From a bacterium (lineage in GTDB: Bacteria; Bacteroidota; Bacteroidia; Cytophagales; Cyclobacteriaceae): DNA of 64,000 nt. Of this stretch, positions 25,675-35,653 are shown in pieces. The notes under the pieces are model-generated. The model made no database searches and had not been told where the DNA came from. It saw only the letters and a program-made list of their open reading frames with translations. The stretch is taken from contig JANSWY010000002.1 in NCBI GenBank assembly GCA_024743255.1, positions 359,740-423,739 on the forward strand, given 5' to 3'. How positions within the stretch are numbered: position 1 is the first letter of the stretch; every line of letters starts with the position of its first letter. A program made the translations under genes and the position numbers.

Positions 25675-28600
25675 ATGGCGCTACTGGACAATGTGATAAA
25701 AATTGCCGAAGGGCAAAACTCTACGGTATTCTTACAGAAAAGTGAAGAGAGTTATGGTCATCCTGTGATTTTAAAAATCCTGAAGGATGAGTATAACTAT
25801 TATCCACACACCACTCAAATTGCCAATGAAGATTCTCTGATCAGAGAACTTGGAATTCAGGGAGTCCGCGGATCTTTAGACTTGCTGGAAGTAGGTAGCC
25901 AGATGGTTCTGGTGCTTGATTTTTTTGAAGGCAAAACATTAAAACAGCTAGTTGGGACTACTCAACGTGGTTTTACAGACAATCTAAAGTTAGCGATTCG
26001 AATAGCTGATGTACTTTCCCAAATTCATGAAAAGAACATCATTCACCGTGATTTAAGCAGTAACAACATTCTGGTAAATGACAACAATGAAATCAGTATC
26101 ATTGATTTTGGGTTAGCCACCAAGGTCAATATGAAGCAAGAACTGATCGGCATTAGTGAATCTCTAGAGGGAACTTTACCATACATTTCTCCTGAGCAAA
26201 CCGGCCGAGTAAATCACGTTGTAGATCACAGGTCTGATTTGTATTCCTTTGGTGTGGTATTGTATGAGCTATTTACTGGAAAACTACCATTCAATTCAGA
26301 TGATCCGATGGAAATTGTCCATTGTCATCTTGCGGTAAATCCAGAGCCTCTGACGATACACAACTCAGATATTCCAAAGGTTTTTTCGGATATCGTATTA
26401 AAACTATTATCCAAAGACCTGGAATCAAGGTATCAATCTGCAACTGGGATAAAGTCAGACCTTGAAAAATGTTTGAGTCAGGTTGAAACTAAAATTGAAA
26501 TTGGTGAATTTAAATTGGCCGCAGAAGATCTGGGAGGTCGATTTCTAATTCCGTCTAAACTATATGGTCGTGGTAAACAAATAGCTGCGCTACTGGAGTC
26601 ATTTGATCAACTCGGCAACTCGAAGGAAGTATCTTTAATCGAAGGTCACTCAGGAATTGGAAAAACATCATTGGTTTATGAAATACACAAACCGATAACT
26701 GAGAAAAAAGGTAATTTCCTAAGCGGGAAACATGAGCAATTCAATAAGGACCTCCCCTATCAGGCTTTAGCTCATGCTATAGATGGATTTGTTAGTCTTC
26801 TCCTATCAGAAACCGAATCACGATTAGCTTATTGGAGAAAAATCATATCTGAAGCTTTAGGAAATGAAGGCAAGCTAATTACTGACCTTGTTCCAAATCT
26901 TGAAATCATAATAGGTAAGCAGCCAGAATTAGAAGAGTTGGGATTAAATGAAATGCAAAACCGTTTCATTTATACTTTCACAAAATTTATAAGATGTCTT
27001 TCTAGCAAAAATCACCCAATGGTACTCTTCATTGATGATCTTCAATGGGCAGATTATGCTTCTCTTCATTTAATTAAGGAATTAATCCAGGATCCAGAAT
27101 TAAGGTACTTCTACTTTATAGGAGCCTATAGAGACAATGAAATAGATCCAACTCACCCAACAGCAATAGTTTTTAATGAATTAGAAAAGAGCAATGTTGG
27201 TATTAATTATATCAAGCTGAAGGAACTTGAGTTTGCAGATCTTGAAATGATGCTAGCGGATACCTTTGGTTGCTCAACACAGGAAGCTTCATCTCTTGCG
27301 GAAGTCGTACATGCAAAAACAGCAGGAAACCCATTCTTTATCAATCAGTTTATTCAAACTATTCATGAAGAATCGCTGGTAACATTTGACAGGAGCACCA
27401 ACGAATGGAGCTGGAATTTAGAGGGAATTGATCAAATGAATTTCACCGATAATGTGGTGGAATTTATGATTCAAAAAATAGGTAAGTTAGGATCTCAATC
27501 TCAGGAAATCCTGAAGTATGCTGCATGTATTGGTGACAAATTTGATCTTCAGACCCTTTCATTGGTTAGTGGACTTGGAAAAGAGCAGTTGTTAGATCCT
27601 CTATGGACTGTAATATCCGAACAATACTTACTTGTTAAAGAAAAGCACCCCGACTTAAATCACCTAAAGATTAGTGCAGAGGAAGCTGCAAACACATTAA
27701 TACAATATCAATTTGCGCATGACAGAATCAGACAAGCTTCATATTCTCTAATCCCTGATGATGAGAAAAGCTCTGTTCATGGTAAGATTGGAATGCTGTT
27801 GTTGGAGAATTTATCAATTGAAGAGCGTCATGAAAGAGTTTTCGAAATAGTTCATCAACTCAATCAAAGTGATCAAAAATTAGATAAGGCAAACCAAAAA
27901 ATACTAGCTGAACTAAACTTTGAGGCTGGTGAAAAAGCTAAGTCTTCCACGGCATATGAAGCAGCCTTAGGTTACTTTGAAATTGCTTCATCTAACGCCT
28001 CCGGTGAACTCTGGAATTCCAATTACGATCTTATTTTCAACCTGAATCTAGGTTATATGGAATGTGCCTATCTGGTTGGAAATTATGATCTGATGAATCA
28101 GTTGAGCAGTCAGCTACTCAAAAACTCTACGTCACGAGTAGATGAGATGAAAGTTAAAAGCATTATCATTTTCTCTCTAATCGCTCAAAACAAGCATATT
28201 GAGTTAATAGAATATGGATTAAAAGTACTTAAAGGAGCTGGAATTAATCTTCCAAAAAACCCTCAAGACACTCATATTCTAACCGCCTTAGTTCAAACTA
28301 AAATTAAACTTAGAGGAAAGAACCCTGAATTTTTTGCCAACTTACCTTTCTCAGATAATGAGGAAATGAAACTTGCAATAAACATTATGGCAAGTGTCAG
28401 CACTGGTTCCTATCACAACTTACCAAAACTGTTTCCAATCGTTATTCTCAAATCCATGAGGTTGGCGCTTAAGCATGGAAACACCATTGATATCATCTCA
28501 TTTTATGGTGGTTATGCAAGTATTTTATGCGGAGTGACCGGCGAGTACCAGCTAGGTTATGATTTTGCAAAGATGTCTTTAAGACTTCTGGATGAGCATA

Positions 28601-30885
28601 AAGGAACCAAGCAATTCAGACCAAGAACAAATGTGATTTTTGCGGCATTCATAAATCACTGGAAGGATCATTTGAAGGAATCTATCCCTTATTTGAAAGA
28701 AGCATATCTGGTAGCAATGGAGACTGGTGACTCCCAGTATGCAGCTTCAGCAATTTTCCTTGAGTCATACAAAGCATTCTGGATTGGAACTAACCTTACA
28801 AGCCTTGTACCAGATCTATTGAACTTTGAGAAGAGAGCCAGAGGCCTTAAACAAGAGGCTTATGCTCTTTATACCAGAATTACTTTGCAGGGATTCCTAA
28901 ACATCAGCAATGAAACAGAAGATCCGGCCATTCTGGACGGTGATATTTTTGATGAAGCTGCTTTTCTTGGAGATATTGACAATGAGCTTAACAAGGATAA
29001 AACAGCATTATTCCACATTCATTTTAGCAAGCTTTATTTGAACTTTCTATTCGGAAATTACGACGAGGCATTTGATGGTGGTACGAAAGCAAAAGACTAT
29101 CTGGAAGTCGTTCTGGCGGCATACTACATTCCGTTATACCATTTTTTTATGGGGCTGACAGATGCTTCTCTGGCAATCAAAAATGGAAATAAATCCAAAC
29201 ACTTAAAATCGGTTAAAAAGCATCTCAAGAAATTAAAGAAGTGGGCAGAACATGCCCCAATGAATTATAAGAATAAGTATGAACTAGTTCTTGCTGAATC
29301 TCTAGCGGTAGAAAACAAATTTGATGAGGCATTAATCACCTACGATCAAAGTATTGATTCAGCAAAAGAATTTGGGTACACCAACGAGCTGGCAATGGCT
29401 TATGAGCAGAAAGCTAAGTTATTGGCAAGAATTGGTAATAGCGAAGCGGAATCAGAAGCACTTAGCAAGACTTACCTATATTACAAGCAATGGGGTGCTC
29501 TTGCAAAAACATCAAGGTTAGAGGCTGAATATCCATACCTCCTTAACGACAATCCAAATGACCCAATGTTGACTCAATCAAGGTCATTTACAAGTAGAAG
29601 CATTGGAAATAAGCTTCTAGATCTTTCTACAATTTTGAAGGCGGCCTCTACAATTTCAAGTGAGATTCAACTCCGAAGAGTAATACCTAAATTATTGAGA
29701 ATCGTAATTGAGAATGCAGGAGCACAATCTGGTAGTTTCATTCTTATTGAAGGTGAAAAGCTATTGGTTCATGCAGTTGGGGATAAGGATAATGATGTTA
29801 AAATGATTGATCCAAAACCAGTTAGTGAGGTCAATGATTTATCTGAGTCTATCATCAATTACGTCTATCGATCCAAGGAGCATGTAGTACTGGAGCAAGC
29901 AACTGAAAACAAAAAATTTGGAAATGATGAGTACATTAAGACAAACAATGTACAATCAATCTTATGTTTACCAATTCTTCACCAGGGCCAATACCTGGGA
30001 ATCATTTATCTGGAAAATAATCTGATAAAAGGAGCATTTACAATCCAGAGGCTAGATCTGCTAACCATGTTGTCTGGACAAATTGCTGTAACACTGAATA
30101 ATGCACTACTCTACGACAACCTGGAGCAAAAAGTTGAAGAGAGAACTCACCAGATTGAAGAACAAAAAGAGCAACTTAACAAGCAGAATATAGAGCTGAA
30201 AAGCATCAATGATGAGAAAGACTATCTTGTTAGTCTGGTATCTCATGACTTAAGAACCCCTCTATATGGAATAAGAAGTTTTGCTGGTTTGGCAGCAAGA
30301 AAATTGAAAGACGAGAAAACAAAAGACTATACTGAACCAATCATTGAAACCATTGATCGTCTCGATTCGATGATAACCAGAATACTTGATATCAGTGCAA
30401 TTAATGCGAAACAGGTGAAACTGGAGTTAGAAGAATTCGATGTAAGTCAAACCATTGAGGAAATTACCAATAGTCATTTACCAATGGCTCAAGATAAATC
30501 TATCGATCTGAAGGTAGATAGAAATGGATCATTGAGATTGAGACTAGATAAGAACTACCTGATTCAAATAATGGATAATTTGATTTCCAATGCCATTAAA
30601 TATTCTCATCCTGAAAAACAGGTTTCAGTTTCAATGAAAAAAGTGGAAGAGGGAGTACAAATTGCTGTGAAGGATTCAGGCCCTGGAATCAGCAAGAGAG
30701 ACCAAAGGTTATTATTTAACAACTTTCAAAAACTATCCGCAGAACCTACGGCAGGTGAAAAATCAACTGGCCTTGGGCTTTCTATTGTAAAGAAATATGT
30801 TGATTCAATGAATGGGAAAGTTTGGTGCGAAAGCGAACTGGAAAAGGGGTCTACATTCTTTGTGGAGCTACGATCCATCAAATAG
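25675..30885 (+). CDS. Ser/Thr kinase-ATPase-TPR-GAF-histidine kinase
   Basis: A 1736-residue multidomain signalling protein. A Hanks-type kinase at about 10-275 has catalytic HRDLSSNNI at 123, DFGLATK, and YISPEQTGRVN. An AAA_16/STAND-like ATPase at about 290-600 has Walker A GHSGIGKTS near 325 and Walker B VLFIDDLQWAD near 450. A long helical TPR-like region covers about 740-1240, and a GAF domain about 1310-1460. A coiled coil leads to HisKA with His1524 in SLVSHDLRTPLYG, and the ATPase domain has MDNLISNAIKYS, DSGPGISK and TGLGLSIVKKYV. The same order is known in cyanobacterial and other 'trifunctional' kinases. No membrane helix is visible. It probably shares a transcript with the MpaB-like and seven-TM genes. 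Confidence 0.92.
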   Translation: MALLDNVIKIAEGQNSTVFLQKSEESYGHPVILKILKDEYNYYPHTTQIANEDSLIRELGIQGVRGSLDLLEVGSQMVLVLDFFEGKTLKQLVGTTQRGFTDNLKLAIRIADVLSQIHEKNIIHRDLSSNNILVNDNNEISIIDFGLATKVNMKQELIGISESLEGTLPYISPEQTGRVNHVVDHRSDLYSFGVVLYELFTGKLPFNSDDPMEIVHCHLAVNPEPLTIHNSDIPKVFSDIVLKLLSKDLESRYQSATGIKSDLEKCLSQVETKIEIGEFKLAAEDLGGRFLIPSKLYGRGKQIAALLESFDQLGNSKEVSLIEGHSGIGKTSLVYEIHKPITEKKGNFLSGKHEQFNKDLPYQALAHAIDGFVSLLLSETESRLAYWRKIISEALGNEGKLITDLVPNLEIIIGKQPELEELGLNEMQNRFIYTFTKFIRCLSSKNHPMVLFIDDLQWADYASLHLIKELIQDPELRYFYFIGAYRDNEIDPTHPTAIVFNELEKSNVGINYIKLKELEFADLEMMLADTFGCSTQEASSLAEVVHAKTAGNPFFINQFIQTIHEESLVTFDRSTNEWSWNLEGIDQMNFTDNVVEFMIQKIGKLGSQSQEILKYAACIGDKFDLQTLSLVSGLGKEQLLDPLWTVISEQYLLVKEKHPDLNHLKISAEEAANTLIQYQFAHDRIRQASYSLIPDDEKSSVHGKIGMLLLENLSIEERHERVFEIVHQLNQSDQKLDKANQKILAELNFEAGEKAKSSTAYEAALGYFEIASSNASGELWNSNYDLIFNLNLGYMECAYLVGNYDLMNQLSSQLLKNSTSRVDEMKVKSIIIFSLIAQNKHIELIEYGLKVLKGAGINLPKNPQDTHILTALVQTKIKLRGKNPEFFANLPFSDNEEMKLAINIMASVSTGSYHNLPKLFPIVILKSMRLALKHGNTIDIISFYGGYASILCGVTGEYQLGYDFAKMSLRLLDEHKGTKQFRPRTNVIFAAFINHWKDHLKESIPYLKEAYLVAMETGDSQYAASAIFLESYKAFWIGTNLTSLVPDLLNFEKRARGLKQEAYALYTRITLQGFLNISNETEDPAILDGDIFDEAAFLGDIDNELNKDKTALFHIHFSKLYLNFLFGNYDEAFDGGTKAKDYLEVVLAAYYIPLYHFFMGLTDASLAIKNGNKSKHLKSVKKHLKKLKKWAEHAPMNYKNKYELVLAESLAVENKFDEALITYDQSIDSAKEFGYTNELAMAYEQKAKLLARIGNSEAESEALSKTYLYYKQWGALAKTSRLEAEYPYLLNDNPNDPMLTQSRSFTSRSIGNKLLDLSTILKAASTISSEIQLRRVIPKLLRIVIENAGAQSGSFILIEGEKLLVHAVGDKDNDVKMIDPKPVSEVNDLSESIINYVYRSKEHVVLEQATENKKFGNDEYIKTNNVQSILCLPILHQGQYLGIIYLENNLIKGAFTIQRLDLLTMLSGQIAVTLNNALLYDNLEQKVEERTHQIEEQKEQLNKQNIELKSINDEKDYLVSLVSHDLRTPLYGIRSFAGLAARKLKDEKTKDYTEPIIETIDRLDSMITRILDISAINAKQVKLELEEFDVSQTIEEITNSHLPMAQDKSIDLKVDRNGSLRLRLDKNYLIQIMDNLISNAIKYSHPEKQVSVSMKKVEEGVQIAVKDSGPGISKRDQRLLFNNFQKLSAEPTAGEKSTGLGLSIVKKYVDSMNGKVWCESELEKGSTFFVELRSIK

Positions 30886-30910
30886 AACCCTTATCCAAAT
30901 TCAAACACAG

Positions 30911-30938
30911 ATTAAGCCGCTAAAGCGGTTTTTCCTTT
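30911..30938 (+). terminator. Probable terminator of the giant kinase gene, overlapping the next gene's end
   Basis: Plus-strand AAGCCGCTAAAGCGGTTTTT forms a short GC stem followed by T's. It lies 26 bases after the kinase stop and inside the last codons (KTALAA) of the convergent SRPBCC gene, so two transcription units share it. Confidence 0.5.
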
Positions 30939-31361
30939 ATTGAGCACAATATTGAGCTCTTCTAAGTTCTTTTTTGCAATCTTCTTCATGAGCTTAGGAA
31001 GTACAACAGTATTGCTGAGTGCTCCTAAGATCGAAGATTTCACTTCATAACTTATCGTGAATTTTACTATTGTAGAATTTCCTTTTGAAACCAACTCATA
31101 CCTGGTGTCAACCTTCCCGATTTCCAGGGGTCTCTCACCTTCTTCCTCTATGATCATACTTTGTTTCCAATCCAGTAAACGTTTCTCTACCTGAGAAGGT
31201 GTCACCAGGTAAAAATCTTTACCCACCTGATTAGGATCCATAACTGGAACGTGTTTTACAACAGTATAATTAGATCTCGAAGGTATGCCTGCAGCTGAAA
31301 TTAGCTCAAAGATTGTGTCCGTATCCTGATTGATAATTTTTGAGGCTGTTACGTTTTTCAT
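30912..31361 (-). CDS. SRPBCC-superfamily protein
   Basis: A 149-residue protein of the START/Bet v1-like fold. It opens with KNVTASKIINQDTDTIFELIS, the typical first strand and helix of polyketide-cyclase-like SRPBCC proteins. Beta strands follow (TRYELVSKGNSTIVKFTISYEV), and a long C-terminal helix (PKLMKKIAKKNLEELNIVL) closes the hydrophobic cavity. Such proteins bind lipids or hydrophobic ligands. A TTG eleven codons upstream would extend it, but ATG 31361 begins exactly at the fold. Ligand and partner are unknown. Confidence 0.75.
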   Translation of the reverse strand: MKNVTASKIINQDTDTIFELISAAGIPSRSNYTVVKHVPVMDPNQVGKDFYLVTPSQVEKRLLDWKQSMIIEEEGERPLEIGKVDTRYELVSKGNSTIVKFTISYEVKSSILGALSNTVVLPKLMKKIAKKNLEELNIVLNKGKTALAA

Positions 31362-31463
31362 ACTTCTGGCGTATTGTGTTAATTGATACTCCAAAAGTAG
31401 AAATGAGAAAACACTATTTATATAGTATCACGTTGACATTTGGTGGACATCCACATTTATTGG

Positions 31464-32342
31464 CTAAAAATCGAAGATGAATTTGCGAAAATCATCTTCG
31501 GCACCAAGTTCAAGCTTCTTTTTCAATCTATTGATTGCTTTCTTTAGTGCTACATCTGATGACCCAGTCATTTGAGTAATCTCAAAATTCCCCATTCCCA
31601 TCTTCACATAAGCACAAAGCTTTCTATCATTAATACTTAAAGAAGGATATTTACTATCCAAAGTCGCGAAGAATCCATCATGCATTTTCTCAAAATGGAC
31701 TTTAAATGTGTCCCAACTCTTACCCAGGTCAAGTTGTGATTTAATCTGTTTCTCGATAGATCTAATGTCAGTTGCGTAAACGTGGTTAGTAATTCGATCC
31801 AATCTATTTACCTGCTCCATCAGTTGCTCCATCAACGTATTTTTCTGGAAATCAAATATGGCCATGCTACTGAGTTCCCTTTCTTTCATCGCTAAGGTTT
31901 CCTCTATGTATTGCTTCTCCTTCAGCAGCATCTCCTGAATTTGGTCGTGTTGCCTTTTGATTCTTAAAGTGGAAGAACTTCGGGCTCTAAACTCAATTGG
32001 GCTAAAAGGTTTTCTGAGAAAATCAACGGCTCCAGCTTCCAACGCTTCCTGCAGGTTGTCTGAAGTAGTCATTACTCCAGTTGCAACTATAACCGGAATA
32101 TCCTTTGTGGACTCATCGGCCTGGAGCATTTTAATAGCCTCAATGCCATTAACTTTCGGCATCTGCCAATCCATCAATATCAAATCTGGTTGTTGCTTTT
32201 TAGCAAGATCATAAGCTACTTGTCCATTTGGGGCATAAAAGATTTGGTCTGTTTGATTTTTCAGAATAGTAATAATGACTTCCACATTGTTATAGTCGTC
32301 ATCAGCTACTAATAATTTAACGTCCTTTAAAGAGCTGCTCAA
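31464..32342 (-). CDS. Response regulator with coiled coil and C-terminal HTH
   Basis: A 292-residue regulator. The receiver at about 7-125 has LLVADDDYNN, phospho-site Asp58 in ILMDWQMPKVNG, Thr in VIVATGVM and Lys in FLRKPFS. A long coiled-coil helix covers about 135-190. A C-terminal LuxR-like HTH at about 225-290 has SINDRKLCAYVKMGMGNFEI, then SDVALKKAINRLKKKL. This HTH is the type normally found at the end of Bacteroidota TPR-membrane regulators, here joined to a receiver. The start is TTG, four bases after the stop of the TPR-kinase gene, so the two form a cognate kinase-regulator pair. Confidence 0.85.
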   Translation of the reverse strand: MSSSLKDVKLLVADDDYNNVEVIITILKNQTDQIFYAPNGQVAYDLAKKQQPDLILMDWQMPKVNGIEAIKMLQADESTKDIPVIVATGVMTTSDNLQEALEAGAVDFLRKPFSPIEFRARSSSTLRIKRQHDQIQEMLLKEKQYIEETLAMKERELSSMAIFDFQKNTLMEQLMEQVNRLDRITNHVYATDIRSIEKQIKSQLDLGKSWDTFKVHFEKMHDGFFATLDSKYPSLSINDRKLCAYVKMGMGNFEITQMTGSSDVALKKAINRLKKKLELGAEDDFRKFIFDF

Positions 32343-32345
32343 TTT

Positions 32346-34859
32346 CTATTCGATTATATTCAATAATTCTTTATACATCTGGTCATTAGCCTGTTGAATA
32401 GCCAACTCCAAATCATTTTTCCATTTACTTCCAGCAAGATCATTCATCTTCTCCAAGACCTGGTTCAATTCTCCAACCTGATATACTTCCAATTGCTTTA
32501 GTTCCTTAATGTAAGGCTCTATTATAGCTTTTTCCTGAATAGATATTGAAACTACCGACGCGTCATACAAGGTCTTATCAGTCAATTCCTCAGTCCAGAT
32601 ATTGTCAGATTCTAAAGGTAGGGAAATCTTAAATTCAGACCCCTCTCCTTTCTCAGAGTTCACCGAAATTGACCCTTCATGAGCAGAGATTGCCAATTTG
32701 CAAAATGTAAGCCCGAGCCCGGTAGACATAGCATCCCCGGATTTACGGGCCTTAGCCTGCCAGAACTTATCAAACACATGAGGTAAATCATCCTTCGAAA
32801 TACCTTCACCATGATCCTTTATATAGATGTTGCATTCAGGATCATTGTTGTCATTACTGGCTACCTCCGTTCGAATAGAAACTGTTCGACCCGTAGGAGA
32901 ATACTTCACAGCATTAGTAAGAAGATTAACAAATACTCTTGTCAACAATTCACCATCCACATTTAACTCCAAATTCCTTTGAACATCAATTTCCAGACTC
33001 AAACTTTTCATCTGAAACAAAATCGCCACCTGTATCCTTGCCTCTTCAATAATCTCCGACAGTTTGTGTGACTTTAAATTGACATGGACCTGAGCTTCTT
33101 CAAACTTCTGAACATCCAGCATATTTGTCACCAGGTTCAACATCACATTACCTGACTGACTGATGGTGTGCATTTTCTTATCGTACGGCTCACTAGCAGA
33201 TAATCCCAAAATCGTATTTAAAGAATTCTTCATGTCATGTGCGATCATATGAGTCAATCCTTCCTTAAACCCGGACAACTCTTCAAGCTCCTTATTTTGG
33301 TCGGCGATTAAGATGTTATCACTTCTTTTCCTCCTGTAAGAGATGTATGCTGAAATGAATAAACCAACAAACAGCACCACTACGGCAATTGAGAAATAAA
33401 GCATCAACGAACTTCTTCTCTGATCTGCCTCGAATGCAATAGCGGCTTTCTCAGCTTCTATTTCAATGGCTTCCTTCTCTTTGTTGAATTCATATTCAGC
33501 CTGCATTTTGGCAATCTCACTAGCTTTTTCCACATCCAGTAAAGAGTCTTTCAATTGCATTGATTCTTTATAAAACGCTAAGGCTTTATCATATCGTTTC
33601 TCCCTTTCATGAATAATTGACAACAATTCACTTGCATCCTTCTGAATACTCTTGGTTTTAATTTTTTTGGCAATCTTGTAAGATTCCAGTGCATATGGTT
33701 TGGCATTGCTCACTTGGTCCTGAAACAAATAAGCTCTTGCAATTCGTGAATTACAACTTGCAATTAGTCGGTCATCCGTACATTCAAGTCCCTTTTGAAT
33801 TCCTTCTTTGGCGTAGTAAATAGCAGAGTCATACTGTCTCTGTTTCATTTTCAATTTCGAGAGATCCGACAGTACAGACCAGCTACAAATCTTATCGAAA
33901 CTGTTAAGTATGTCCAGAGCTTCGTTGTAGGTTTGGCTAGCTTTTTCAAGGTCATCCAGATTACTATAAACAATTCCAAGATTCGCAAGAGTGGTTGCAA
34001 CTTCAAACTTGTTTTCTTCTTTTGTATAAATATCAAGAGCCTTCTGACGATACTCTAAAGCTTTATCATACTCGCCTCTATGACTCATTACAGAACCAAT
34101 TCCATTGTAGACTGCAGCTATAAAATTGTCACCAGTACCTTGAATGGCTTTCTCTGAATCAAGGAAGCTCTCAAGGGCCTTATCGTACTTTCCTAAGTTT
34201 GTATAGCAAATACCAAGGTTATTATATGATACAGCTAAAGCTCTGGGCCCTTCTATCTTCCTTTGTATTTTGATTGCTCTTTTAAAGTAGTCAATGGCTT
34301 CAGCATATTGATTAATCCCTAAATAGATTCCGCCAATGTTGGCTAGTATCTTAGCTTGCTGTTTTTCCCGCCCAACGGACTCATAATACTTCAAACTTTC
34401 ATTCATCATCCTTGCTGCATCATCATATTCACCTTGATACCAGTGAATGATTCCAAGATTGGTATCCAGATTTGCAACAGTTTCTAACTCACCTAGCTTT
34501 ACTGCAATTTGCTTGGATCTCAAATAGTATTGATAAGCCGAGTCATATTGGCCATTCATGTAGAAACCGATTCCAACTCTATTTAGAGCTTTGGTTTCTC
34601 CAATTGGATAATTAAGTTTTACTGAAAGCTGATAAGCCTGTTGTCCGAGAAGAATTGTACTATCAGGCTTTTTACTGAATAATGCATACGAGAGATGATT
34701 TAAAGTTTGCACCTTAAATGTATCTTCCTTTGCCTTTTTTAATACTTGCTTCAAGCTGTCGATGTTGGACAATTGTCCAAATGAAAACCCAAAACTAAGT
34801 GTCCATATTAATGTTGCTGATAGAATTCGTCTAGCTAGTATAACGAATTGCATAAACAT
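32346..34859 (-). CDS. TPR-containing sensor histidine kinase
   Basis: An 837-residue kinase. A signal peptide ends near FGFSFGQ at 29, and about nine TPR units fill 40-430 in the periplasm (for example YYLRSKQIAVKLGELETVA, LGKYDKALESFLDSEKAI). A membrane helix lies near 480-502 (YFSIAVVVLFVGLFISAYI). HisKA near 540 has HMIAHDMKNSLNTIL, and the ATPase domain has VNLLTNAVKYSP, DHGEGISKDD and TGLGLTFCKLAI. About 65 residues follow the ATPase domain, an unusual acidic helical tail (about 770-837). It is directly upstream of the receiver-HTH gene, its probable partner. The TPR part may bind a periplasmic protein or peptide. Confidence 0.9.
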   Translation of the reverse strand: MFMQFVILARRILSATLIWTLSFGFSFGQLSNIDSLKQVLKKAKEDTFKVQTLNHLSYALFSKKPDSTILLGQQAYQLSVKLNYPIGETKALNRVGIGFYMNGQYDSAYQYYLRSKQIAVKLGELETVANLDTNLGIIHWYQGEYDDAARMMNESLKYYESVGREKQQAKILANIGGIYLGINQYAEAIDYFKRAIKIQRKIEGPRALAVSYNNLGICYTNLGKYDKALESFLDSEKAIQGTGDNFIAAVYNGIGSVMSHRGEYDKALEYRQKALDIYTKEENKFEVATTLANLGIVYSNLDDLEKASQTYNEALDILNSFDKICSWSVLSDLSKLKMKQRQYDSAIYYAKEGIQKGLECTDDRLIASCNSRIARAYLFQDQVSNAKPYALESYKIAKKIKTKSIQKDASELLSIIHEREKRYDKALAFYKESMQLKDSLLDVEKASEIAKMQAEYEFNKEKEAIEIEAEKAAIAFEADQRRSSLMLYFSIAVVVLFVGLFISAYISYRRKRSDNILIADQNKELEELSGFKEGLTHMIAHDMKNSLNTILGLSASEPYDKKMHTISQSGNVMLNLVTNMLDVQKFEEAQVHVNLKSHKLSEIIEEARIQVAILFQMKSLSLEIDVQRNLELNVDGELLTRVFVNLLTNAVKYSPTGRTVSIRTEVASNDNNDPECNIYIKDHGEGISKDDLPHVFDKFWQAKARKSGDAMSTGLGLTFCKLAISAHEGSISVNSEKGEGSEFKISLPLESDNIWTEELTDKTLYDASVVSISIQEKAIIEPYIKELKQLEVYQVGELNQVLEKMNDLAGSKWKNDLELAIQQANDQMYKELLNIIE

Positions 34860-34972
34860 AGTTATTCCTTTAATCCCACAATGTCTAATAGTAAACTAAT
34901 AAATTTTACCTTCATTAGATAAATTATTGGATTCCATCGATAAAAATTCCTTCTTTCAGAAGAATAATAAGA

Positions 34973-35500
34973 TCAGCTGCTTTTTGGTCTGAAAGCCTTG
35001 ATATTGTCATCATTGACCTTAAGGTATGGCCCCTCAATCAAATCAATGCAATAAGGAATTGCTGGAAAAACCGCTTCAAGACATTCCTGAATTGCTTTTG
35101 GTTTACCTGGAAGGTTCACAATTAAACAATTACCTCTTATCCCTGCGGTTTGCCTTGAAAGTATAGCTGTAGGAACGTATTGTAAACTAACCTGTCTCAT
35201 CAACTCACCAAAACCCGGCATCATTTTTTCACAAACCGCTTCAGTGGCTTCTGGTGTAACATCCCTTTTTGCAGGACCTGTCCCTCCGGTCGTTACAATC
35301 AGACAGCACCCCTCCTGGTCAGCAAATCTTATAAAAGTACTCTCAAGTTGGTCTTGTTCATCCGGGACCACTTCGTAAACTGGCTCCCAATCAGATATTA
35401 AGTATTCATTCAATACCCTCTTTACTTCTTTCCCAGGTAAATCTTCATAAATCCCTTTACTCGCTCTATCTGAAACGTTAACTATCCCAATCTTTATCAT
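34973..35500 (-). CDS. mog: Molybdopterin adenylyltransferase (MogA/MoaB family)
   Basis: A 175-residue enzyme that activates molybdopterin by adenylation before molybdenum insertion. It has IGIVNVSDRASKGIYED at the N-terminus, the TTGGTGPAKRDVTPEAT signature, and the NLPGKPKAIQECL motif, all diagnostic for the MogA/MoaB fold. The length and SDRASxGxYED form fit MogA better than MoaB. It is a single gene divergent from a secreted protein gene. The molybdoenzyme at 45116-46339 is a plausible user of the cofactor; other cofactor genes are not in the window. Confidence 0.9.
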   Translation of the reverse strand: MIKIGIVNVSDRASKGIYEDLPGKEVKRVLNEYLISDWEPVYEVVPDEQDQLESTFIRFADQEGCCLIVTTGGTGPAKRDVTPEATEAVCEKMMPGFGELMRQVSLQYVPTAILSRQTAGIRGNCLIVNLPGKPKAIQECLEAVFPAIPYCIDLIEGPYLKVNDDNIKAFRPKSS

Positions 35501-35598
35501 AGACCAATTTATTTGCTAATAACAGGACAAATCTATTTGATTAAATCTAAAAATATTGACCATTCAAATTGGATATTCTCCAGACATAATGAGCACAG

Positions 35599-35628
35599 TT
35601 TGAATCTTGACTTTTTTGAATAGATTTA
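35599..35628 (+). promoter_or_regulatory. Bacteroidota-type promoter before the LVIVD protein
   Basis: A TTTG box (35599-35602), an 18-base spacer, and TAGATTTA (35621-35628), close to the TAnnTTTG -7 consensus. The start codon follows 25 bases later. This is the best match to the phylum's housekeeping promoter seen in the window. Confidence 0.45.
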
Positions 35629-35653
35629 GATTAAGATATAATTAAACCAAATT

